In this document: one piece after another, positions 10,201-25,200 of the stretch
Layout: each line of letters begins with the position of its first letter
Numbering within the stretch: the stretch's first letter is position 1
Assembly (NCBI RefSeq): GCF_000003605.2
Contig: NW_003149767.1
Location: 359,205 to 394,334 of the forward strand
DNA from: Saccoglossus kowalevskii
Taxonomy: Eukaryota > Hemichordata > Enteropneusta > Harrimaniidae
Direction of reading: 5' to 3'
DNA length: 35,130 nt
Notes under the pieces: generated by a model
Seen by the model: only the letters and a program-made list of their open reading frames with translations
Databases searched by the model: none
What the model was told of the DNA's origin: nothing
Program-made: the position numbers and the translations under genes

Positions 10201-13200
10201 ATACTGAGTATTTGTTACTGTTTCATATTAAAGTTATTCTTAGTTGAAGACATCATGAACAGACATGTGGCAATCAACACATGTCATGATTTATTCACAA
10301 CCACCATCTCAGAAGTAAGATTTACATGATTGTCTCACCTGCTCTTCCAGATAGTTGTTTACTTCTTCAAGTTTTTTATTAACTTCTTGCCTGGCCTGAA
10401 ACAAAAACAGGATGTTTATTATAAATTTAAATTATAACTTTTTTTAAAATATCAAGACAGAAATTTCTTTTTTTTCCATTTAATTTATAATTACCTGAGA
10501 TTCTACACTTTGTTTGAATTTATCCATTTCATCTTTCTCAATAAATTCATTTCCTAAACTTGACTGGAAAATAAAACAAGAATTGTCAGTGTTAATCAAC
10601 AAGAATAAAATCATAGACTACTGTAAAAGGGTTAATTATTCACTGGGTTTTAATTTTGCTTATGTCACTGACTGGAAAATGCGCTAATTTAAAACCCAGT
10701 GAATATGTAAAATTAGCATAGAACACATTATCTAAATGATAAAACAGTGTATTTAAAACCCACTGAATATTCCTGATATGGTAAATCAGCGAAATTTAAA
10801 CCCAGTGAAAATTAGTCATTTTACAGTAATTATTTCTTTCTTATTTATTAAGACCAATTCAACTGTTTGTCATCCATCTGAGTTGATGTGCATATGTGTG
10901 TCTGTATATGTTTGCTTGACTGTGTGCATAAAGGTATGTCTGATTGTGGAATAAGGTTTAATTGGTACTTCAAACAAAAATATAAACTTGACACATAATA
11001 TATAGCACAGAAAATGTCAAAAGGAATAGGTTTCAAACCACTTAGTTTAAAACTTTCTGAATACTGTAACATTTTGTTAACTCATCTACTGGTAGTGGTA
11101 AAAAGAAAATAATTCCAGCTACCGGTACTTGAGCTAAAACTACTGTCAACTCACCTTGACTTTGGAGAGTTGATCCTGCAACTTTTTAACAGCCTTCTGT
11201 AGCTTTTCATTTTCCTTAAAATGATAAATAACAAAAATTGGAAATAATAATAGTTAAGTTTCGCTCAATCTTTTCCTTTTTTTTTTTAAATAGGAATGCT
11301 TTGTCACAGACTCCAGTTTTAAAATTCTGTGAGGAGAACCAACAAAACGAGGCTGTGCATCCTTGCATCATAATGGCATTTTAGCAATTTAATGCTGTCA
11401 TTACTTATCTACATATAAATGTTGCTCATTTCATACAACAGAAAAGCAAAATGTGCAAGTGCAATCTTATTATAAAAGCTTACCCGTTTCATGTTTTTGG
11501 TTGAGCTGAGTTCTACAATAAAGCAAACAAAACAAACTAAGTTAATTTGAAATGCTGTATTTATTGTGAATAAATATTATATAGTTATTGGCCTCGCCGG
11601 AGGTCGATATCAAGAATTATCGTCCCCAAGTGGCTGTTAATGGCCGAAGCGAAGTTTTATTACCCCAAAAGAAAACAGTAAGCTAAATAACAGTGTAAGT
11701 CAAAGTGCAAACTTGCTCAGTTAAAATCAAAATTATCCCCTAGTGAAAACATGCATTCAAAAGTATCATCCATCCTTTTTATCATCAACAACAATCTAAA
11801 TGTCCCGGGTGTTATGACATTAGAGCCAGTAACACACAAAATGACATCAGAGGTGAGAAATATGCTAAGAGAGGCCAATATCAATATTTATCAAATAATC
11901 ATGTGACTACTTTTGACCAATAACATTGACTGTCTCATACTTGAGGTTAATAATCATGCAAATGAATCTACTACACTACACTAGGACTGTTGTGATTTGA
12001 CAGTAATACAGTATTGATAAATCATCAAAACTTCAATCATTCTGTACAAATGAGGAAACAAACAAACTCACCATTTTGCATCTGTCGGTGGCTGGCTTCC
12101 ACACTGGCACGCATATCATTCTCTAATTGTAACTGATGGTTTATCTCTTCATTCTGACGACGCAGACTACCGATGGTGTCGTCAAACGTTCTGCGTTCGT
12201 GGTCCATGTCTGCCTGTATAGACTTAATACGCATCTCTGGGGCTTCTAAATCCTACAATAAATTCACACAACTAAAGTTAGTAAGTTTGATACATTTTTA
12301 CCTAAAACTCTCTGGTTGCTTAGTAACCATGTACACAACAATGTTGATCATGACAGCAGCCAAGTAGGGGACTCAAATCTTTCCTCCCCCTCCCTCTGTC
12401 ATGGATGTGTACAATTTTTACACACTCTTTATATATTCATCATATATATATATAATTTTTGCCACGTAGGTAGATTTCCTGATATCCACTATGACTCGCT
12501 GTTTCAAAGATCTGAAAGATAAGTTTACTGCCACAAGTCATTGTGGCTCAATTAAAGTGTCCAATGATCAGTTTATTACCACAAAATTTTCATTGTCCCC
12601 CCGATGCATTAACATTTTGTCTTTTGCAAAAACAAACTTTATTTTATTGCAAAGTGTAAACACATAATAGATTTCAAATACTTCCTACCTTCAGTCGTTT
12701 TTTTGCCGATTTCAGTGCTGCTTTCAACATATTGATTTCTTTCTGTTGTTGTTTATTTCTAAAGTTAAAAAAAAACTAAATACATTCAGTTTTTATACCG
12801 GAATGCTGTAACAATTTATTTTTTTTGCAGTTTTCAGCTACCGGGGTATGTTAAGTTTCTACTAGTTTATGCATTGTTTAAAAGTGCTATGAAAACCAGT
12901 GTGGCATCTTTGTAATTGCAAGTAGTTTTAATTATACTGTGACCATTTCATTAAAGTTTGCAAGAATCTTTATCACATTTAAATATTCTGTATGTATTTA
13001 TTTTCACACAAAATGGACTAGGCAAATGAATATAACTACGGTAACAAGTACAGGAAAGCATGAATGGCAAGCACGCTAAAAACTCGTTCCTGCTCTGCCA
13101 ATCTCAAAAAATGACCTACTTTTGTACTTCCTGTTCAACCTTAGCATCCGCTTGTCGCTTCAACTCCAGTGCTTTCCTTATTTTCATTTTCCCCTGATAA

Positions 13201-16200
13201 TAAACAACAACAATTAATGAAGTTGAAGATGCAAGCAGAGAAACAAAATTTTCCCTTTCATGTCTAAGTGTTATATCTAATAATTATTAGATATAAATCT
13301 TTCCATTTTCATTCATTCATTATTTAAATATTGCAGGGGGGGGGGGCTATGCAATGACTTGAACTTACCTCGCTCACTTGATCTTCCACACCAGTACGTG
13401 CTCTCTCCAGCTGAGCCATTCGCAATCCCAATTTGGATCGCGACTTGACTTCATTTTCCCATAGTCCTTTGTGATCTTCGGCTTCCCTCGCATACAGACT
13501 TCGTGCCGCAACCTCCTCACTCAACTTATCTTCCAAGTGAATGTTTGCACTCTTAAGATTAGCCACCAGAGCTTCTAGACTGCCACGCACCTTCTGTGAA
13601 TCTTGTAAGTCTTGTTCCAGCATCGAGATTTTTTTAGTATCATGATCTGTGTTTGACAACAGTTTTGTCTTTTCAATCTCAAGCTGGTGCATATTTTCTT
13701 CCAATTCTCGTTTCTTCTCAATGAGTTCCTGGGCCTTGACGAGTTCTTGTGTTGTGTCCTGTAAGGCTTTCTCAGCCTGTTCCAGTCTACTCTGCAGGTC
13801 TCCCGTTCGGTGACCCAATTCTGCCCGATCCTTCTCAGAATCAATAAGCTGAAATGGAACATATTAGATGTCAAGTTCCGTAATGCTACGCATGCTGTAT
13901 TGTTATACATTGTACTTACCAACACATTATATAAAGTAATAATTTTTCATGAACACAGAAATATGATACCGGTACCACTAATTTCAGCAAACTAATAGCA
14001 TTAACTACCAGTCATAGCATACATTTCATCATTAAATAACTATCCAGTTATTCACTGAAATGCACGAATTGGTAAATTTGTGTGTAATACATGCTTAAAT
14101 CAATCATAGCTGTGAGACTGGCCATATGGTAGAGAATACATATTCTTGTAGATTTCATAGTACATTTCATTGCAAAGACAGCATTGGTAACATGTGTATA
14201 ACACAATGCGAGTTTAACAACAGCATAGATTAGGTGTCAGCTTTCTGGGATCAGAATGACCAATAACTATTGTAGCATCAATCTCGCACAAACTTGTGCT
14301 GCTGACATTGCACACCCTGAATTCAACAGGTGTGTGATGAATATATTGTGTATAAATACAGGGACTCACTTTCATATGCAGAGAAAAATGTTCAAGACTC
14401 ATCAAAGCATACCAATGTTACCCTTAGTGTACAGATGATAGACTGAAGTCATCACTCGAGAAGTACTGAGGGCAGTGTAGTTGTGGGATGTTGAGTACAA
14501 TTGAAAGGTGAGCAATGTTTCCTCAATCAAATATTTTCACACTTTATAGTTACCATTGATATTTCAACAATATTCCTGGTTTCACATTTTTTTATAAACA
14601 CATTTACACACACACAGTACAAACAGCAGTTATTACTTGTGAATAATAGCCGATGGTGAGCAATTTGGTCAGCGTTTATAAATATTAAAGCTGCTGTGAT
14701 GCTCCTGACCAAAATGATCTTGAATAGTAACAATCAGATTCTGTACAAGGAATCAGGGCCAACTCGAAATCAATAACTGATATTCCTTCAGGCCAATATA
14801 GTGAGCAATATATAAATTACATAATTACATAAATAGATGGAAAAATTGACATAAACCATGGATTGCATTGAGACATAAAGCACCTGTGCTGACCCGTGAC
14901 AAAACAAACATATACACACTACATTGTAATATTTATCATATATAGAGATCCAGTCTTTTAATTACACATGTTTTGCAAATCACTGCTGGCTATAGCCAAT
15001 GTATCCCGTAATCTACGAGTGATCTGTACTAAAGGACATGTATACATATACTAAATGACACATTAACCTTGAGTAATTTATACGTATTACAGAGATTTGG
15101 AGTATACGCTAGTTGATTATAACTGGCAGAAATATGATAATAATTATGATAAATAAAATATATTGTCAATTTTTCACAAATTATATTACCTGAAACAGCG
15201 ATATGTAACAAAAGCTATAGTTATTTTTACTTTTGTGTCAAGTCTGTATAAATGTCAGCCAAAATGAAAATTTAGAATAAGGCTTAATTATTCACTAGAT
15301 TTTATTTTTCTTATTTCACTGCTAAATATGTTATGTATATTTTATTATGCTAGCTAATAATCAAATTTAACAATGGAATGTATTGTTTTATTTAAAAAAA
15401 CAGTGAATATAAAATCAAATCCACTAAAATTAAACCAACTATCAAACCTGTGCTCAGTGACCACCTCTACTGGTATATGAAGACCACCTGCCTATAGTGA
15501 CCACTTTTAAGGCAAAACATATGAGCAACCTTTGTATAAAGACCATCTGTACTATATGACCACCATTTCAGCAATATTTTCATTTGCTTTTAGCATTCTG
15601 TTTATCAAACAGTTTTTAATTTCCTCAAGTTAGTACTTTTAAGTTTAGCCACCAATTTTATTTAATTTTGATAACCCAAATAAATGTGCTTTTTATTGCA
15701 AACGTACCATCTTATTATTTTCTGAACAAATATTATGTTGGCTACCCATAATAAAAAATCCAACGTCAATATAAAGACCACCTGTCTATTAAGACCATTT
15801 CAATGACTTCCCTTGGGTGGTCATTATACACAGGTTTGACTGTATTTCTAAAACAGGATGCAAACCACTCATATACCATTCCATCTTATATATTGCAGTG
15901 AAGTTCTCAAATAGAGTGCTCAGTCAGTGTTAATATCTACATGGCATTTGGAGAATTTCAGTAAGAGATAATTTCTTGAAACTTGTACTGTGAAAACTAC
16001 TATTAATAACAGTATTTTGTACATTTGGATGGTGCAGTGTGCAATCCTCATAAACTTGAAAGTGCATCTGCATTGACAGTGTAATTGACGTAATACCGAT
16101 GTGACTGGATCTATACATATGATTATACAATTACCAGTACACAATTTACCTGTTGATGTATGTTTGCATGTGATTCCTTCTCCCTTTCAAGCTTAGCGCA

Positions 16201-19200
16201 TTCCTAAATGCAGATATAAGGATATTGTGTAATCTAAACAAGCAATAACTACGATAGATAGAACTCAACCCATCCCACCAAAGAGAGACATCTCCATTCT
16301 AAAAACACATCAAGTGTGATCAAATGTTGTTTCTCTGGCCTGAAGATTATGTCTTGTTTGCAAAACTTTGTTACGATAACAAATCTATATCGTTATGACT
16401 CAATTTAGAATATTCTCATTTGCAGACTGCTTTAGAGATGTTTGGTGGCTGAGTATTGAGAATGTTAGTATGTGTAACTGCATTTGTCCCATTAAGAGGA
16501 AAATCTTATTCATGGCTAAACAAAGCCTAACTCTGAAAGATCCTTGACCATGGTTCCAAAATAATAGCGATAACCATGTAATATCAGGTTATTACGAAAA
16601 TACAACAAAGTATGCACAGAGACAGTACAGTGACTGTACTGATCAACGTATAGCAGAGGTTGATACATTACTATACTGCCTGAGTACATACTTTGCGGTA
16701 TTCTTGTAATATTATTATACATCTGTGTAAACATGTGCTATAATAATCACATTTACTTTTTTTCTGAATGTGTTTAAAACCACAATGACGGCAACCAAAT
16801 GCAGTTACAAGATACTAAAAAAGACTGCCTGGCATCTTATCTCTGTAGTATGTATAATACATTATACTAACATGTCAGGCAAAGAGTGACAGTGAAATGA
16901 CAAATATTATCTATAGCATGCGGTCGTTAATAAAGGTACTTTTAAACCAAGCACACCCAAGATGGCAGGACACACACAGAATAAGAACCACCTCATACGC
17001 AATATTTTATTAACAGTTGTAATCATGACATAAAAACACACAGAAATGATAGAATATTATTTATCCACCATATAAATGCACATGCAAAAACGTTTACACC
17101 AACAACATGCAATTTTGATTTAAATAATGTCATGCAAATAACACAACAATGACAAATTATTAATATCGAAATATTAAAAAATTTTAAAATAGAATATTGC
17201 TAACAAACATATATTTTTTTAAATTATATAATTAACATCAGGCAAATTAGGATATATATACATATTTTTTAAGATTCTGTCATTCTTCCAAATGTTAGTG
17301 AAACTGAGAAACTTGTTTTACGTGTTTTATTAACAAACTTGTGGACTAGTACTAGTCATACCTAAACAAAAATATTTTGCAATAATTTTGTTTGCAACCC
17401 AAAATGAGACTGGAGTTGGCACAACAGAAAAAAGACTTTATTCCTGAAACCACATAAGTTTTTTTACATTTTCTTATTTCAATTCAACAATGAATGCTCT
17501 AAATGGAATTAATTAGTTAAATGTAGAGGAGGCATGGATATTGTTTTAATAGTGATTTTGAAATGTAGCGAGTTTCCCCAGTTAGTATTTTGCCTGATGG
17601 TTTAGTTTATTGAACATAATACAGCATACACATATAAAACCTACCTTAGATGATGATTCAACCATTACCTCAGCAGTTGAAAGTTTTTTGATAACATCAG
17701 CTAGCTCCTGTAAATGGTGGAAAAAAAAGAGTGATGAAAGAAATTATAATTTCAGGACTCCAGAAATTAAGTGTTAAAATGAGGTTTCTGATAAAAAACA
17801 AAACAATCAATTATCCAAACAGACCTGTTGCAGTTGACCAATGTGTTGCTCTTGTTTACTGTTTTTTTCTTCCAATCTCTGCAAGTCGTTATTGAGTCTG
17901 TCCACCATCTGGTTCAACATAGCATTCTTTTCTTGCAGCATTTCTCTATTTTTATCGTAATCTGTCTTCATCGACGTCAGTAGATTATCTAATTTGCCCT
18001 ATATTCCAAAAAACAAGGTTTATCAATACAAAAGACTTATACATTGATTTTATTAGAAATCCCAATATCAGCGAGCCTTCATAGTTGTATAACTTGCTCC
18101 TATCATTCTGTGTCAAAACAAACAAACTTACTTGGCTGCCATTGCTTTCATACTTCATTTGTGATAATTCATTCTGTGTACTTGCCAGTCTGAAAGAAAC
18201 AAACAGTGGCACCGGTATAGGTTTTTAAGTACTGGCATGCAATAAGAATTTTAACAATTACAGATAACAACTTAAGAGAAAGCTCATATGGTACAACAAT
18301 CACTGGGATTAATGGCAAAAAACCACTAACTATTTAACAGCCGTACATAAAGATTATTAGTCATTTTTCACAGGTGTGATGTTGATTATATAGTAAGGTA
18401 TAAATTTCTTCACACACAAAGCATTGATGTTATATATATATAATTCATTTGCATCAAAGATTTATAAAATAAGGCAATGCAACTGGTATATATGTGATGA
18501 AGATTCAAAAATGAAGACATGCAGATTACAAAATTATAGATAGATTTGTACAAGTACTAAAATAAATGAGACTGAAAGAACTGGATTTTGTTCGTCTAAG
18601 ACTGTTTCCCTAGTGTTCTTGCTCATTTGCAAAGTTGAAAATCTCTTACTTATTTCTATTTACACAATAAAATCATTCTAAGCATCTACTGCATTCAGTT
18701 ATGCTATTGACTAGAAATACTACATGTACACACATTTCTACCAGGACTGTGATGAACAAACCCACATATACAGTGTAGTAGTACAGTGCATACACGAATA
18801 CAGCTTCATGTGGTTATCTTTCATTCTCACAGATATGATGTACTAACCTGTCATTGGCAGATTCCAACTTGGCCTCCATTTTGATTTTTTCTTCCTGGAT
18901 TGTCAGAAGAAGAGAATCAAGATTATCATTTGACATCCACAGAAGAAATTAGCAAAGGCAGATACACATCAGTGAACACAGTACATAAATAACTGTATAC
19001 GTACCTTGTCTTTCATTAATTCCTTCTCCACACTTTCCAACATGGATTTTCTCTGATCCAGTTCTCTTTGTAAGGATATTAACTGACCAGATTTCTCAGT
19101 CATGTTAAGAGTTGCTATGTGTAACTGAAAACAAAAGTATATTTTAATAATTTATAAAAATGAATGATGTGTTGCATGGTTGGTTTGCACATTACATTGT

Positions 19201-22200
19201 AGTTTTATCACAAGTGCGTGATTAGACTTCAAATAAGTTACATACAAATATAACTAACAAGGACGGACATGAATACCAATGAAGACAGTCTTTGGTCACT
19301 TATTGTGGCAATGGTCAAAATATCACCAGCATATTTTGAATTGTCAACTCTTCTTGGAAAAGGAATGCCATTTCATATTGGATACTAGTACTCATTGAGT
19401 GAGAATCAAAACAGTCTGTCAAAAAGGTCACTCCACATTATTGTTGATTGGTACCACTACATGTACATCAACAGGGTCCACTCAACAAGTTCAAACGCCA
19501 AATCAACTTTTCCATATTTCCTTTAAAAACTCAATCAAGACTTGCAGACAATGGAAAATTATGTCCATTTAGTCAAAATTACCAATTTGAAAGAAATCAT
19601 TGAAAAATACATAAATATGCAAAATGTTGACAAACACAGTTACAACAAGATTGATATTATTACCTCATGTTCTAAACTCTTCACTCTGCTTTCAGCCGCA
19701 CCAAGGCTCTGTGACTTCGACTGTGAATAGAAAACAGTGAATTTAGAAAATAAAAGTGCAATTTTCACAATCACTATAATTACAGCTTATAAAAGAGAAA
19801 ACTACAAACCTGTAGACTATCTCTTTGGTTGGACAATTCCATTTCTAATCTCTCATTCGCCCTCTGCAGTTCATCACGGTCTCGTTGACTAGAACTGATT
19901 GGAAAAAATATTGATAAGTTAGTCACATGTACATGCAGTCTTGATTATAATCACTATTAATGTGCGTGGTAATATTGACATATTCAAGTGAATTTGTGAG
20001 TTGTATATTTTACATTCCAAAAAGGGATATGGTAAATTTTATATATATTTGGTCTAAAAAAAAACACAGTGAACTTTCGGAGAAGCGCCAAGATTTCAAC
20101 CAATGTTTTGCTGGGAACAATTGTGTCACTGTAGGTCACACCATGCAGGGGAATCATGCAGCAAAGATCAGACTAATAAAACCCTTCACCACACACTACT
20201 ATATTTCACCAGTAATGAATCAATCTATCAATCAGGTAATACCATGCATGAGAAAATATGATATTGAACAAACAGAGCTGATTGTAGACTAGAAGCCAAT
20301 TACATCCCGATATAAGGAACCAATCAATAAACAGCAATATAACAAAACAAGCATATTTGGGAAATTGTATTCACCTATCTGGAACACTGTATTTGAAAAT
20401 GATGAAGAAAAAAAAGGACAAAACAAATATTCATAACTTTCTCACCACAGAAAGCTCCACAAAATATGCATAGTTCAAGAATTGAATAAAACATGAAAAC
20501 TGGGGTAATTATATTCACGTGGTGAATGCCAATGAGACATATTTTTCTCATTTTAATGATCACATTGAATTGAAAAGCAGCACATGTATGGTATAGATGC
20601 AATATGATATATTTACATGATTGAATACATTTATTTTATGCAATTCAAATGTGAGTAATGCAAAAGACCACATTCCTGCAACATAGATTACTGACAGTGT
20701 ACGTCGTGTTATGCTTGATCCAATTTTCAGATGACAAAATTAGGGAGTTACATGTACTAATTATTTCTTAGCGAGGAAAAGAATTTAAGGACACCGTACC
20801 GTTCTACATCACTCTTCGTTTGCTGCGCCCTCTCTAGTTCATGAGTTAATGTGGTTACTCGTGTATTCAAATTCTTGACCTGAAACATCAAAATTGATTG
20901 TGTTAAGTAGTTGTAAATATGAATAGGTAGTGAAGAATTAACACAAATTTTTCACATTTAACTAACAGCGAAAATAAAACCTACAGAATAAGTTTATCAG
21001 ATTTACAGTTTATTTTCAATGAATATAAAGCAAAATGACATGTTAGACAGACAGACAAGCTAATTATCATAATTGAGTGGTTCACCAGATGGAATAACTT
21101 GGAATACGGTCATTTGCATGTCTTATCAATGGATTGTTACAGTGTGGGTATTAATTAAGCAGCTAAGAATGAAATCAGACAAACATGAAAATAATTCTAC
21201 AACACATGCACATACCTCTTGTTGTAATTTATCTTTCTCAGCCTTCTCTTTCTCATAGTTTGTCACCAGTAAGTTGTTTTCAGCTTTAGCTGCACCAAGG
21301 TGTGCATTGTAAGTCATTGTAGCGTGGGCCAATGCTTCCTCATTCAACCTCTGTGAAATGTAAACATAAAATGTAACATCAACAAGAGCTGCTAGAGGTA
21401 TCTTGACGTTTGGCAATCCAGATGGCATTGACCGAAACAAATTCTACACACATACACATACAAATTTAATCTGAGCACTTACAATAGTATGTCAGGACAC
21501 TTATTCATAACATTGCTTATAAAAGTTTTCCAGTCTAATGAATCAAACACTTTAGTCTGTGAAACTGTTTGTTTTGTCCCACGTGATTTAGACTGTACTA
21601 TTTGAAATCTATTCTAGCAGTGTCTACCTTTATATGATTGATTTCAATTCTCAGTACCAAGTTCAGTGTGGGGCTTAACTCTACCAAGGGTAATCCTACA
21701 GCCCAGGATAAGTAAAATTGTCATTTGACAACTTAATACTTTAAACATTAATGTCAAGCCCTGTGAGGTGAAAGCTTACAATTTACAACTTACAATATCA
21801 TTCTTGAGTTCGTCGACACGATTGTTCATTTCTTCATTTTCCATGGCCAGCATACCTTGGTCGTCTTTGTATCTCATTCTAACTCTTTCCAACTCCATCT
21901 GTAAATAAGTAGTCACAAACACACACTGCTGTTACTAGTTTTTATAGGATTAAGCTGTATGGAGTATGTAACAATTTTTTTTTTAACAAAATTTAGCGTT
22001 CACTAATAGACAATAGACATATTAAATAGCTACTGAAATCTTGTTAAGAGTAAGAAGACTTGTTTTTGACATCAAATAGTGTTCCATTCTCTCTCATCAA
22101 TGCATCCACAGTACAAACAAGATGTCAAGATCAGTGTATGCAATGACAGGAGAGAATGCAGTACAACAACAAGTCTTCCGGTTTTCCTGCTCTCAACAAT

Positions 22201-25200
22201 ATCTCATTGGTCAGTTGCATCCAATGTCTACTCAGGATGCAGGTAACTCTTTAAAACTTACATCTTACAATAAGATTTTCAGTTAAAATGACAGTTTATA
22301 TTATAAGTATTTTTTATTTAAAGTGCTGTGAGCATTGATGAATTTCAATATCACTTTTAAAAACGGATACACAAGTTATTGAACTTCTGACACCAACATT
22401 TGATACAATCGATTACATTTTTCTGGCTATATTACAGTGGAAGTTACTTACTTTTAGCCCATACAATTCAGCTTTGAGTTTATCACTGTGGTCTAAAGCG
22501 GATTTACGATTCTCATCAGCAGCTTCCAGTCTAGTGAATATTTCAGCCTACAAACCAGAGATAACACACAGTACTGTATGAGATGCTATGTACAACAATC
22601 AATACAAAGGGTCAAATAAGTCGCATAAAACAACTCTGCTTATACCGGTAGATAAAATGAATTATTTATTTACACGAAATTGGAACAGGCATGGTTGAAA
22701 CTGCTGCCCATTGCATATGTCCCAGAATGCATTTGTTCAATTGTGATAGTGTTTTTATCAACTGATATAAATATACATGGTAAGAGTAATAACATACAGT
22801 GGGAACTCATTAACACCCAAAAAGGTAAGGTAACACCTAATATGGACCAAACAACTATAAATAAAGTTAATTATAACTTAACACAAATAAGAGTTAGCTT
22901 AATGATTCTAGAATATTATTGAAAATAAGATTGATAGTTTTTACATGCATTACCATATTTGCTCTATTAGAAAGATGCAACTCCAAGAAGAAAAGCTCAT
23001 TCGAATGTACCGGTAGTCTGTTTTGTTTATGAATTGACATTTACGTATAAATCACATGCATTTTTAACAGAGCAAATAGTACCTAAGTATTAACAATAAT
23101 ATAAAGAGTACCAAAAAAAAAAAAGAAAGGCTGTGGGGAAGGAATCATGCATTGATTTTATTGTTTTCATAAAATATAACAGGCTTGGACATTGACAAGG
23201 ACATGCATATAATTGTACATGATGTCAGTTTAAAATGACATGGATTGCAACACAGAACTGACGACGACGATGATGACTTGTACCTTTTCTTCCTGAAATT
23301 GTTCAGCTTCCTGAGAGTAGTCAAATTAGCAAACAGAAAGAAAGGATAAGAAATGCAATTGAATAAGAGTGCAGTTTTTACAAAACTTTGGAGGTGAGTT
23401 CTCCTATTGGATGAGGTTCTATTTTCATGAACAACAAGTTGAAAAATAAAAGAAAGCTCCTAGAATCCCCAAAACTATGATAATTTACTCCTATTTGATA
23501 TGTATTGTGTTCAACACTCATATAGAAGATGAGTAACTTTAACACATGTAGGTATTGTCGAAACATGAAAGCGCACAGTGCAATGGAATACATGTATAGA
23601 TAATGATATTTTACGAATAACTTGATATTATAAAGCTACGCATTATAACTAGGACCTAGTGTCTTTGTAATATGTACAGATTTAGAAATTTCTAGAGTGC
23701 TGAGTGAAGATGAAAGGAACGATAGTGATACATCGGTGTATACATCAGATGGATAGTGCTGAGTAGTAAGAATGCTGAACTGCAACTGTGAACTCTTTTT
23801 TTTCCTATGACCTAATTATTACAGAGAGGGACTAATTTACCAATATGCTTTGTATTTTTATTTTGATAAGGAAACAAACATTTTGTCAATGAAATATACA
23901 TCAAAATATCTAGAATTTGCAACATGTATGTGTATGGATGTGTAAAATGCATTGTTTAGTTACACAAAATTCAACTGAAGCTGTGTGATGATCCCCACAA
24001 TACACATTGCAGTTATGACACTTGTACATGTGATATGGTTCTCAATGGGTTGTGTTCTTGACAGACAAAACTGGCTATTTTGATATGATCCATTTTCATC
24101 ACGTAGAAACCCAGTAGTACATATACATGTTACCTGTTGCAGCGCTTCATGAATTTTAGTGTGATCTTGACTGAGTTGTTCTTGTATGATCCTGGCACTA
24201 CGTTCTTGGGCAAGTTCTTTTCGTGTTTCACCATTGTCTTCTTGCAACTATAGGAAATAACAAAAAAATGAGGAAAAATAAAAAAATATTTGATAGAAAA
24301 ATTTTAAAAGATTATTGCAACTGAGGGTTATATGAAGATTTTTCACCTCGGCTTTGCCTTGTAAATGATTGTTTTCATCAGGAAGACACATCTCCATATG
24401 CCCTTAAGCTTACATGTGATTTGCATACACTTGAGGGGTAAACATGTACTTTGATTTATTTCATTCATGTGAAAGTCTCTTTTCCAATAAGCTCGGCATA
24501 CTAGAATATGAGTGATGACAATGGCTTCTAGTCTTGTACAAGCTCCCCCCCCCCCTCAAAAGGTTTGTATTATGTCACAGGGAGAAGGGTAAAACTATTA
24601 TGTTTCGAAAACAAGATTTATGTTCAGTGTTTAACACTAAATTAAATACTTGCTTTTTAATACATGTATTGAAGNNNNNNNNNNNNNNNNNNNNNNNNNN
24701 NNNNNNNNNNNNNNNNNNNNNNNNNNNNNNNNNNNNNNNNNNNNNNNNNNNNNNNNNNNNNNNNNNNNNNNNNNNNNNNNNNNNNNNNNNNNNNNNNNNN
24801 NNNNNNNNNNNNNNNNNNNNNAAACAAACAAATAAATGTCATTGTGACTTGCTATATTATGATATTTCATTCCATTATGGCATACCAGGTAAACCCTCAT
24901 CAATCCTACCAATTACTGAACTCCTACCTGTTTTATGGTATTCAATGAACTTTTGAGTTCCATCTCCAAGGTCCTGGATGATAATTCAGATTTCTGTCTG
25001 CTCTCCAACTCTCTGTGATTAGAAGTAAAGAAAACACACATAATAAACACACATAATAGTAATAGACATGAATGCATGACAAGAATGCATGACAAATTAC
25101 ATATAGGAGTCCAGGCAATTGTAATTACAACACACAATATAGTGTTCCATTTTATAATTGATTGATTTTAGGATGAGTCTTAGACTTACTGTAAGTATTG

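Larger units (their letters stand above)
13849..16149 (-). other. Large intron between exons 28 and 29
   Basis: 2.3 kb. The right part holds two adjacent MITE-like elements (about 15279-15437 and 15440-15844). The rest (13849-15270) has one TACCGGTA octamer at 13967 and no other recognised feature. Confidence 0.6.

Noticed and set aside
16623..16641. Perfect palindrome CAGTACAGT-G-ACTGTACTG
   Set aside because: Short, isolated, and without repeat or binding-site context; likely chance.
19960..20292. 110-codon + strand open frame
   Set aside because: Intronic, no recognisable domain, no splice or expression signals; length is possible by chance.
24347..24391. Minus-strand 45-nt candidate exon reading MCLPDENNHLQGKAE with a GTGAAA donor
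   Set aside because: The acceptor region lacks a pyrimidine tract, the sequence does not look like coiled coil, and exons 14 and 15 already join in phase. It may be part of an unrecognised repeat.
24545..24555. C11 homopolymer near the assembly gap (and G11 at 13336-13346)
   Set aside because: Ordinary homopolymers; the nearby gap is probably an assembly effect rather than biology.
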